The notes below the pieces were generated by a model. It made no database searches. It was not told where the DNA came from and was given only the letters and a program-made list of their open reading frames with translations. Shown piece by piece: positions 15,019-20,053 of a stretch of DNA of 20,053 nucleotides. The first letter of the stretch is position 1; each line of letters opens with the position of its first letter. The stretch comes from Corynebacterium sp. (GTDB taxonomy: Bacteria; Actinomycetota; Actinomycetes; Mycobacteriales; Mycobacteriaceae), in contig NZ_JAPJNQ010000043.1 of the NCBI RefSeq assembly GCF_030826625.1, positions 1-20,053 of the forward strand. The letters run 5' to 3'. A program made the position numbers and the translations under genes.

Positions 15019-15024
15019 TAAAAT
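15019..15024 (+). promoter_or_regulatory. -10 box of a probable leaderless ric transcript
   Basis: TAAAAT ends 7 nt before the ATG at 15032 and no Shine-Dalgarno is present, so transcription would start at or within a base or two of the ATG. No good -35 box is seen. Confidence 0.45.
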
Positions 15025-15031
15025 TAAAACT

Positions 15032-15769
15032 ATGAACACGCTGGAATTTCACCCCGAGACCACCCTGCGAGAGGTCGTCAATACCAACTATGGCTACTCG
15101 CAGATTTTCGACAAATTCCGCATCGATTTCTGTTGCAACGGCCACCGCACGCTCGCCCAAGCGGCTGCGGATGCGGAAGTTCCCGTCGAACACCTCATTG
15201 CCACGCTGGGCGATGCTGAGCTGCCAAGTAGCACCGCGGCAGCGGACGTCGACAAGCACACGGCCGGGGCTGAGGCGAAAAACAACCGTGTGCTTTCTGC
15301 CCAAGCGCACGACATAGTCGACATCCACCACTCTTATTGCTGGTTAGAGATGCCAGAGCTGCAGGAACTGGTGCACAAAGTCGCGCGCGTACACGGCGAA
15401 GCGCACCCAGAGCTAGCGAAAGTAAAAGAGCATTTCGATACCGTCGTCAAGGAAATGTCAGACCACCTCAGCCGCGAAGAACGTTTTGTTTTCCCCGCGA
15501 TTTCAGCCATGGAACGCACCGGCACCGCGGCGAACAACCTGGACAACGAATTACGCGCGCTGATGTCTGAGCACGACGCCGCCGGCATGCTCATGCGCAC
15601 GATCGCAGAGCTTACCGACGATTTCACCTCCCCCGACGATGCCTGCCCGTCGTATCAGATGATGAACGAGCGCCTCGCGAAATTCCGCAACGACCTGCAC
15701 CTACACGTGCACAAGGAGAACAACCAGCTGTTCCCACAGGCGCTGGAATACAGCAAAGCGCTAGGTTAG
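15032..15769 (+). CDS. ric: Iron-sulfur cluster repair di-iron protein (RIC/YtfE/ScdA family)
   Basis: This 245-residue protein has an N-terminal ScdA_N/DUF542 domain with the signature IDFCCNGHRTL (Cys34, Cys35), then a hemerythrin-like four-helix domain. Candidate di-iron ligands include the histidines in DIHHSYCW and ARVHGEAH, the H-x3-E pair in SDHLSREE, the His of SEHDAAG, and a second H-x3-E in HVHKENNQ. The family repairs iron-sulfur clusters damaged by nitric oxide or oxidative stress. It stands alone on the plus strand and faces arcA. A link to the iron-sulfur-rich formate dehydrogenase 5 kb away is possible but not shown. The start is supported by the family N-terminus and a -10 box 7 nt upstream. 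Confidence 0.92.
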   Translation: MNTLEFHPETTLREVVNTNYGYSQIFDKFRIDFCCNGHRTLAQAAADAEVPVEHLIATLGDAELPSSTAAADVDKHTAGAEAKNNRVLSAQAHDIVDIHHSYCWLEMPELQELVHKVARVHGEAHPELAKVKEHFDTVVKEMSDHLSREERFVFPAISAMERTGTAANNLDNELRALMSEHDAAGMLMRTIAELTDDFTSPDDACPSYQMMNERLAKFRNDLHLHVHKENNQLFPQALEYSKALG

Positions 15770-15788
15770 GCTGCGGTGGCGGCTTGTG

Positions 15789-15805
15789 TGGGAATAGCAT
15801 TCCCA
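15789..15805. terminator. Hairpin between convergent ric and arcA
   Basis: TGGGAAT-AGC-ATTCCCA is a perfect 7-bp stem with a 3-nt loop in the 40-bp gap between the ends of ric and arcA. It has no T run on either side, so its strength as a bidirectional terminator is uncertain. Confidence 0.45.
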
Positions 15806-15809
15806 GAAC

Positions 15810-17075
15810 CTAATACCCCACCGGATCACGCGTGATCGGGCAGGTCATGCAATGGCCGCCGCCGCGACCGCGCCCCAGCTCCGCCGAGCCTATCTCCAGC
15901 AACTCCACCCCAGCATTGCGGATCAACTTGTTGGTAGAGGTATTCCGGTCATAACCAACCACCACTCCGGGCTCGAGCGCCACCACGTTGTTGGCATCGT
16001 CCCATTGCTCCCGCGCGGCGCCATAAAAATCGCCGCCGGTTTCAACCACCAGCAGCTGCGAAAGCCCCAGCGCATCGCGCACAACCTCGACGAAATGCTT
16101 GTCGACGACTTCCACCTCCAGCCCCGTCGGCGCATCGCCCGGGCGCAGCACAATTGGGCGGATCTTGTCGACGACCGGTGGATAGGCCGTCACCTTATCG
16201 ACATCCAAAAAAGTGAAAACTGTATCCAGGTGCATCGACGCGCGATCGGCCGGCATCGCAGCCACGATCACCTTGTCTGCCGCCTGCTCGGCAAACAAGT
16301 TCGCCGCTAATTCGCTCACTGCTTGCCAGGAAGTCCGCTCGCCCATCCCCACCAGCACCACGCCAGCCCCCACGGGCATGATGTCGCCGCCTTCCAACGA
16401 AGCCAGGCCTGGGTCCATATCGCTATCGCCGTACCAAAATTGAAAATCTGCTTGCGCAAAACGTGGATGAAAACGATAGATCGCTCGCGTCAATGCGGTT
16501 TCCTGATGCCGTGCTGGCGAGTACATCGGGTTCAGCGAAACCCCGCCATAAATCCACGCCGAATTATCACGGCTAAACAACGTATTTGGCAGCGGCGAAA
16601 GCACGAACTCTTCCGGACGGTGCGCTGCGCGCAAAGCATCAATTTCACCGTGCCCCAGCCCGGCGGGGATCTCCGCATACGGCAGACCACCAATGAGGTA
16701 TTCCGCTAACTCTGGCGAGCTGAGCTCAACAAACCAGTCTTGCAAATCCAACGCAATACCCGAGCCCACCATCTTGCCGGCCAATTTAAAATCCAGGATG
16801 AAATCGCGGCCAGCAGCAGTATCCAGCGTTTCTGCCAATAACTGGTGCATTTCCAACACTGCGATTCCACGTTCGCGCATGAGATCGCAAAATTCCTGGT
16901 GATGTTCGCGGGCTTTATCGACCCACATGACGTCGTCGAAAAGCAGCTCTTGGCAGTTTCGTGGCGTCAGCCGCTTATGCGCCAACCCTGGCGCGCACAC
17001 CATGACCTCGCGCAATGTTCCGACCTCGGAGAATGCGCCGATCGCAGGTGTAGTGGTGCTGTGTGGCTGTGGCAT
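15810..17075 (-). CDS. arcA: Arginine deiminase
   Basis: The enzyme hydrolyses arginine to citrulline and ammonia, the first step of the arginine deiminase pathway and a common acid-stress defence. At 421 residues it has the normal length. The catalytic residues are present: Asp170 (SRDNSAW), Glu228 (LEGGD), His282 and Asp284 (MHLDTVF) and Cys409 (GGGHCMTCPI). An AGGAGA Shine-Dalgarno lies 5 nt before the ATG and overlaps the stop of the upstream yhhN-like gene, so the two are coupled. No arcB, arcC or arcD is in the window, so either the rest of the pathway is elsewhere or arginine is used only for ammonia and citrulline. It converges on ric. Confidence 0.96.
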   Translation of the reverse strand: MPQPHSTTTPAIGAFSEVGTLREVMVCAPGLAHKRLTPRNCQELLFDDVMWVDKAREHHQEFCDLMRERGIAVLEMHQLLAETLDTAAGRDFILDFKLAGKMVGSGIALDLQDWFVELSSPELAEYLIGGLPYAEIPAGLGHGEIDALRAAHRPEEFVLSPLPNTLFSRDNSAWIYGGVSLNPMYSPARHQETALTRAIYRFHPRFAQADFQFWYGDSDMDPGLASLEGGDIMPVGAGVVLVGMGERTSWQAVSELAANLFAEQAADKVIVAAMPADRASMHLDTVFTFLDVDKVTAYPPVVDKIRPIVLRPGDAPTGLEVEVVDKHFVEVVRDALGLSQLLVVETGGDFYGAAREQWDDANNVVALEPGVVVGYDRNTSTNKLIRNAGVELLEIGSAELGRGRGGGHCMTCPITRDPVGY

Positions 17076-17084
17076 GATGGTCTC

Positions 17085-17807
17085 CTATCTACCGGGTTGA
17101 GCTGTATCGAGGCCGTCGACAAGCAAGCGCTGCGCAATCGTATAAGTAGTCATCACTCCGGCCTCCGCTACCGCGCGCGGTAACGCTCCGCGCAGGTACA
17201 TCCGCCGCAGCAGAATCAGCGCATCACTCACTAAAAACAGCACAGAGCCAGCGGCAAAGCGGCCGTTTTTCGGTTTCGACAGCAGGCTCGAGATCCCTAG
17301 CACCGAGGTTAAGGCCACCAAACCGCCGTATCCGGCCGCTGCTGGCAGCACCCGCGGATCATGCCGGGCGGCCTGGCTCGCCAACCCCACCAAACCGGCA
17401 CCGTGCACCGTCAACAAGGCTGGGTGCACTCGCGCGCCCTGTCGCCACGCTGTGGCTTGGTAACACATGTGCGCGATGCCGAAGGCCACCGCCGCCGCGT
17501 TCAGACTTTTCCCAGAGGCTTTCGCATCATCCCCCAACGCCTGCGGGCTCTGTAGAATCACATCCCCACAGGTAGACCCCGCCACAGCACCCAGCAACAA
17601 CGCATTATCCATTGCTTGCCGACGCCTCCAGCCGCGCGCAACCGTACCCGCTAGCGAAACCCCGATTAACGGTTTAAACACCCGCAGCACCGCGTGCTGC
17701 TCTGCTGTTGCAGCGGTCGTCGCAATAGTGGAGCTAGCGGCAAACAACACGCGCTCTGGCTTCACCCCAGTCTCCGAAGGCGGACCGGCAGACAAGAACT
17801 TAAGCAT
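17085..17807 (-). CDS. YhhN family membrane protein (lysoplasmalogenase-like)
   Basis: This 240-residue, mostly hydrophobic protein has YhhN/TMEM86 family features. These are FKPLIGVSLAG near residues 44-54, a GAVAGSTCGDVIL helix (about 73-85), VLFLVSDALILL (about 189-200) and a final TYTIAQRLLVDGL helix. Some members hydrolyse the vinyl-ether bond of lysoplasmalogens. Whether this one does is unknown, as the bacterial family is functionally diverse. A -10 TACACT (17819-17814) ends 6 nt before the ATG, so a leaderless transcript from its own promoter is possible. It is coupled to arcA: its stop lies within the arcA ribosome site. Upstream is the methyltransferase, same strand, 56 bp away. Confidence 0.75.
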   Translation of the reverse strand: MLKFLSAGPPSETGVKPERVLFAASSTIATTAATAEQHAVLRVFKPLIGVSLAGTVARGWRRRQAMDNALLLGAVAGSTCGDVILQSPQALGDDAKASGKSLNAAAVAFGIAHMCYQATAWRQGARVHPALLTVHGAGLVGLASQAARHDPRVLPAAAGYGGLVALTSVLGISSLLSKPKNGRFAAGSVLFLVSDALILLRRMYLRGALPRAVAEAGVMTTYTIAQRLLVDGLDTAQPGR

Positions 17808-17813
17808 GCCTAT

Positions 17814-17819
17814 AGTGTA
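17814..17819 (-). promoter_or_regulatory. -10 box for leaderless yhhN-like transcript
   Basis: TACACT on the minus strand fits TANANT and ends 6 nt before the ATG at 17807. The -35 position coincides with the 17834-17843 repeat rather than a consensus hexamer, which would suit a regulated promoter. Confidence 0.4.
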
Positions 17820-17833
17820 GTCCAGTTCACGTT

Positions 17834-17878
17834 TTAACGCCGTGTTACTTAACGCCGTACTGATTAACGCCGTCGCGC
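17834..17878. repeat. Three 15-bp direct repeats at the methyltransferase stop codon
   Basis: TTAACGCCGT occurs perfectly at 17834-17843, 17849-17858 and 17864-17873, an exact 15-bp period. On the minus strand each unit reads CGGCGTTAA. The first of these is the last two Arg codons and stop of the methyltransferase gene, and the other two repeat Arg-Arg-stop in the same frame. The array also reaches the -35 region of the yhhN-like gene. Confidence 0.7.
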
Positions 17879-18502
17879 ACGTACAACCAGGTCGCGATGA
17901 TGGTGCGCCCCGCCGCCACGTTCGAGGTTCTTTTCAACCACGTAGTCGTCGACAAGCTCCAGCTCAGTGAGCAGCTCTTTCAAACCAGCCGGCATCAGGT
18001 ACTTCTCGGACTCCATATCGTGATGCACGAAAATCAGCCAGCCGCCCGGCGCAACCAGCGATTCCAGCTTCGGCACATCGTCGTCGCTAAGCTGCCCGAA
18101 AAAACAGATGACCAAGTCAAACATGGCCCGGTCGAAGTCTTGGAAACTGACCGCTTGGGCGTCGAGCTGCACGTCGTTTTCCGCCGCCAATTCCTGCGCG
18201 CGGCGCACAGCGGTGGGCGCATGATCAATGGCAGTCACCTTCCAGCCCTGCTGCGCCAACCACACGGCGTCTGCTCCTTCGCCGCAGCCGATGTCCAACG
18301 CGGTGCGCGGGCTGGTCGCGCCTGGCTGCGTCTGTGCATCCGGGCCCATTTTCGCGAGCGCATGAAGCAGAGCCGCATTAGGGTCCCCCGACCACACGCG
18401 CTCATTGCTGGCGTAGCGCTCTTCCATCTCTGCAGCAGTTGGTGCCTGGCTTGGCGAGTCCTCGTGGGAGTCCTCGTGCGCGTGCTCGTCGCGATTGTCC
18501 AT
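17864..18502 (-). CDS. Class I SAM-dependent methyltransferase
   Basis: This 212-residue protein has the SAM-binding motif I ALDIGCGEGADAVWLA (about 68-83), an acidic residue after strand 2 (VTAIDHAP) and motif IV-like FDLVICFFGQL. The YASNERVWSGDPNAAL stretch (30-45) is typical of a TehB/UbiE-like group of small actinobacterial methyltransferases. The N-terminal 20 residues are acidic, His-rich and repetitive (HAHEDSHEDS). The substrate is unknown. It starts 38 bp after cynS and precedes the yhhN-like gene, all on the minus strand. Its last codons are part of a 15-bp tandem repeat. Confidence 0.85.
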   Translation of the reverse strand: MDNRDEHAHEDSHEDSPSQAPTAAEMEERYASNERVWSGDPNAALLHALAKMGPDAQTQPGATSPRTALDIGCGEGADAVWLAQQGWKVTAIDHAPTAVRRAQELAAENDVQLDAQAVSFQDFDRAMFDLVICFFGQLSDDDVPKLESLVAPGGWLIFVHHDMESEKYLMPAGLKELLTELELVDDYVVEKNLERGGGAHHHRDLVVRARRR

Positions 18503-18540
18503 CCGGTTCGTCCTTTGCTTGCGCTTTCTTTTGGTGCTGC

Positions 18541-18999
18541 CTACTTCTCGCCGGACTGTACCCAGTCATACGGCAGGTACTTGCCGTCGATGGTGATGTG
18601 TACGCGGTCTCCACCAGGGTGTTCCACGCGCTTGAAATCAAGGCTGCAGTTGATCGCGCTCATGATTCCATCGCCGAATTCATCATGAATCAACGCCTTC
18701 AGGGCCGGGCCGTAAACGTCGATGAGTTCATGAAAGCGATAAATGGTGGGGTCCGTGGCGATTTCACGCTCCGGGACGCGGGTTGGTTGCCTGCGCAAAG
18801 CCTTGACCAGCTCGTCGTCAAGCTCAAGTTCTTTGCGTAAAAACTCCGCAACCTCTTCTGGCACTGGGTGCATACCCAACACAGCAGAAACTAGCCAGAC
18901 ATTCGGGCACTCGGCGCGCTCGGCAAGCTCTGACCAGCTCAAGCCCTTTTCTTGGCGCAATTCATCAATAATGATGCCTGCATCTTGCTTGGATAACAT
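18541..18999 (-). CDS. cynS: Cyanate hydratase (cyanase)
   Basis: Cyanase breaks down cyanate with bicarbonate to ammonia and carbon dioxide. At 152 residues it matches the family. The C-terminal catalytic domain aligns directly with E. coli CynS: TDPTIYRFHELIDVYG gives Arg88 and Glu91, and GDGIMSAINCSLD gives Ser114, equal to Arg96, Glu99 and Ser122. The N-terminal helix-turn-helix-like domain (about 1-70) is also present. The ATG is preceded by AGGAG with 5-nt spacing. It is the first gene of the minus-strand group that ends with arcA. No cynT carbonic anhydrase, cynX transporter or cynR is visible. Confidence 0.96.
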   Translation of the reverse strand: MLSKQDAGIIIDELRQEKGLSWSELAERAECPNVWLVSAVLGMHPVPEEVAEFLRKELELDDELVKALRRQPTRVPEREIATDPTIYRFHELIDVYGPALKALIHDEFGDGIMSAINCSLDFKRVEHPGGDRVHITIDGKYLPYDWVQSGEK

Positions 19000-19035
19000 G
19001 AGTGCTCCTCACAGCCGGTATTGCCAATGATTTTT

Positions 19036-19077
19036 GGGCCTTTGCCTGCACCGGCGGGGCTTTCAGGTACCAGGCCC
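19036..19077. promoter_or_regulatory. Two-part inverted repeat upstream of cynS
   Basis: GGGCCT (19036-19041) pairs with AGGCCC (19072-19077), and inside it CCTG (19045-19048) pairs with CAGG (19064-19067). It lies 37 bp from the cynS ATG in the gap to the divergent fic gene. No T run follows on either strand, so it is more likely a leader structure or operator than a terminator. Confidence 0.3.
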
Positions 19078-19091
19078 ACCGCCTATTTTAG

Positions 19092-19121
19092 TTGTTGGTA
19101 CCGGAATTTTCCCCGTAGAAT
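19092..19121 (+). promoter_or_regulatory. Promoter of a probable leaderless fic transcript
   Basis: TTGTTG (19092-19097) and TAGAAT (19116-19121) are separated by 18 nt. The -10 box ends 6 nt before the ATG at 19128 and no Shine-Dalgarno is present. This is the best promoter match in the window. Confidence 0.6.
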
Positions 19122-19127
19122 TTTGCT

Positions 19128-19769
19128 ATGCTCGACACACAAAAGCTAACCGAAGTGATCTATACGGCGGGCAAAGTTTTCGACAATCTCCGCAGTGACC
19201 GGTTAGCCACGCACTCATTTATCGCAAACGGCGATACCAGTGGTATTACCAGCCGGGCGGACCTCGAGCTGCTCAAAGATCTCAGCGACGCCGCACAAAT
19301 CATCATCCGTGCTCACGATAGCCACGAAGAGTTAACCCCACAGACAATCATTGCAATTAATCAAGAGCTGACTCGTTCTGCAGCACTACAACCCGGGGTT
19401 TTCCGTAGCGATAGTGACAATATCGGGGTTGCAACCCGCTACGGCGACCACCGCCCGAAAGCCGTGACCGAGGCGGATTTACACAGCATCATTACCGAAG
19501 CTCGCAGACATCCCGCAGACAAAGCAGCTGCCTTCCTATTCGTCATGCTCGCCAAAGCACAACCTTTTGGTGATGGAAATAAACGCACCGCGCTCTTAGC
19601 TGCTAATCTCTTGCTACTGCCAGAGGGAAAGATCTTGACGGTTCCGTACAGCGACGAGAATTTAAGCGTGTCTGGCACTTTTAACGACCTATTAGCGCGA
19701 GCCTATATTTACGACGACGTTGCTGCCTGCGTCGAGTATCTCGTCCGCGAGGGTGTCCGCGCCCTGTAA
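19128..19769 (+). CDS. Fic-domain protein with Gln in place of the catalytic His
   Basis: This 213-residue protein has a Fic fold: an N-terminal helical part, a flap region (QPGVFRSDSDNIGVATRYGDHRPKAV, about 88-113), and the core motif AQPFGDGNKRTALLAANLLL. The usual leading His of HPFxDGN is Gln145, while Phe147, Asp149, Gly150, Asn151, Lys152 and Arg153 are kept. His is the general base for AMP or phosphate transfer in characterised Fic proteins, so this one may be inactive, altered, or do other chemistry. The N-terminal stretch that would align with the inhibitory (S/T)xxxE(G/N) helix reads HSFIANG, without the Glu. No antitoxin partner is evident. A leaderless promoter precedes it and hairpins follow. 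Confidence 0.85.
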   Translation: MLDTQKLTEVIYTAGKVFDNLRSDRLATHSFIANGDTSGITSRADLELLKDLSDAAQIIIRAHDSHEELTPQTIIAINQELTRSAALQPGVFRSDSDNIGVATRYGDHRPKAVTEADLHSIITEARRHPADKAAAFLFVMLAKAQPFGDGNKRTALLAANLLLLPEGKILTVPYSDENLSVSGTFNDLLARAYIYDDVAACVEYLVREGVRAL

Positions 19770-19796
19770 CTGGGACAACCCAGACACACTTTTGTC
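19770..19796 (+). terminator. Hairpin plus ACACACTTTTGTC directly after the fic stop
   Basis: CTGGG-ACAA-CCCAG (19770-19783) begins at the base after the stop codon and is followed by ACACACTTTTGTC. The T run is only four and is offset by six bases, so it is a weak terminator by standard rules. The same CCAGACACACTTTTG follows a different stem at 19954-19968. Confidence 0.5.
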
Positions 19797-19866
19797 ACAT
19801 ATCCCGTATATCCCCCGCTTTTTGCTCCTTCACCCGCTTAGCCCATCGCCGGTGATCATGTCTGTG

Positions 19867-19931
19867 GTGTCTTTTTTACAAATAGTGAACGAAAAGGCCG
19901 GTTTCAGGTGGCCTATTTGTAAAAAAGACAC
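19867..19931. repeat. 65-bp element with perfect 19-bp inverted repeats
   Basis: GTGTCTTTTTTACAAATAG (19867-19885) is perfectly complementary to 19913-19931, with a 27-nt interior holding a smaller GGCC/GGCC pair. No target-site duplication is seen and there is no coding sequence. It could be a long hairpin terminator acting in both directions, a protein-binding element, or a tiny mobile-element remnant. Confidence 0.7.
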
Positions 19932-19937
19932 AATAAG

Positions 19938-19968
19938 CTGGTCGACGCCCCGACCAGACACACTTTTG
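19938..19968 (+). terminator. Second hairpin plus ACACACTTTTG
   Basis: CTGGTCG-ACGCCC-CGACCAG (19938-19957) is a 7-bp stem followed at once by ACACACTTTTG. The last 15 bases repeat 19780-19794 exactly, although the stem above differs. The paired pattern suggests a reused terminator tail. Confidence 0.5.
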
Positions 19969-19980
19969 CTACTTAAGCCC

Positions 19981-20022
19981 TAACCCGCGCCGCCACTGCG
20001 GGTTAAACGACAAAAAGTGTGT
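19981..20022 (+). repeat. Hairpin joined to the inverted copy of the 28-50 repeat
   Basis: TAACCCGC (19981-19988) pairs with GCGGGTTA (19998-20005) across a 9-nt loop. The right arm runs into the 23-bp sequence 20000-20022, whose core is TTAAACGACAAAAAGTG and which is the perfect inverse of 28-50. In both places the order reads gene, hairpin ending in GGGTTA, then this core. The rest of 19770-20053 holds no gene. Confidence 0.65.
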
Positions 20023-20053
20023 GCCAAACCCCGAATATCTACACCCCTAGCAG

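Noticed and set aside
28..20022. Composite transposon bounded by the 23-bp inverted repeats
   Set aside because: There is no transposase or integrase in the window and no target duplication is visible. The copies sit at gene ends beside hairpins, which fits a terminator-like element better.

Overview
The window looks like a chromosomal segment from a high-GC actinobacterium, most likely Corynebacterium or a close relative. This rests on the overall protein character, promoters with TANANT -10 boxes placed 6-9 nt before start codons, and the mix of genes. I cannot name the species from sequence alone.

Left half (about 130-10040): a complete selenocysteine island. A tRNA-Sec gene (3394-3489), selA and selB form a minus-strand unit, and selD diverges from it on the plus strand. 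Converging on selD is a three-gene minus-strand formate dehydrogenase operon: catalytic subunit, then iron-sulfur subunit, then NrfD membrane subunit. The catalytic gene is split by an in-frame UGA at 9473-9475. A hairpin 11 nt further on has its loop G-U at exactly the E. coli fdhF spacing, so this is one 1062-residue selenoprotein rather than two ORFs or a pseudogene. The four sel genes therefore sit beside what is probably their main client. The catalytic subunit lacks a twin-arginine signal.

Middle (10085-14970): three short direct repeats precede the fdh promoter. Next come pyroglutamyl-peptidase I (pcp), a divergent DAACS/SLC1-type symporter, and an accessory-looking stretch. That stretch holds a DUF4143 ATPase whose 3' end overlaps the symporter gene by 55 bp. 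It also holds a four-unit 23-bp tandem repeat abutting the ATPase start, and a DUF4065/Panacea-Doc pair that reads as a toxin-antitoxin operon.

Right half (15030-20053): a RIC/YtfE/ScdA di-iron repair protein on the plus strand faces a minus-strand group cynS - SAM methyltransferase - YhhN family - arcA. Cyanase and arginine deiminase both release ammonia, which gives a loose nitrogen or acid-stress theme. A second Fic-domain protein, with Gln in place of the catalytic His, ends the coding part. A 284-bp repeat- and hairpin-rich intergenic tail follows. A 23-bp sequence at 28-50 recurs as a perfect inverted copy at 20000-20022, lying 3' of the last gene at each end of the window.

The observations most worth following are the SECIS/UGA, the 23-bp repeat array at the DUF4143 gene, the Panacea-Doc pair, the His-less Fic protein, the operator-like repeats before fdh, and the 15-bp repeats that repeat a stop codon in frame.
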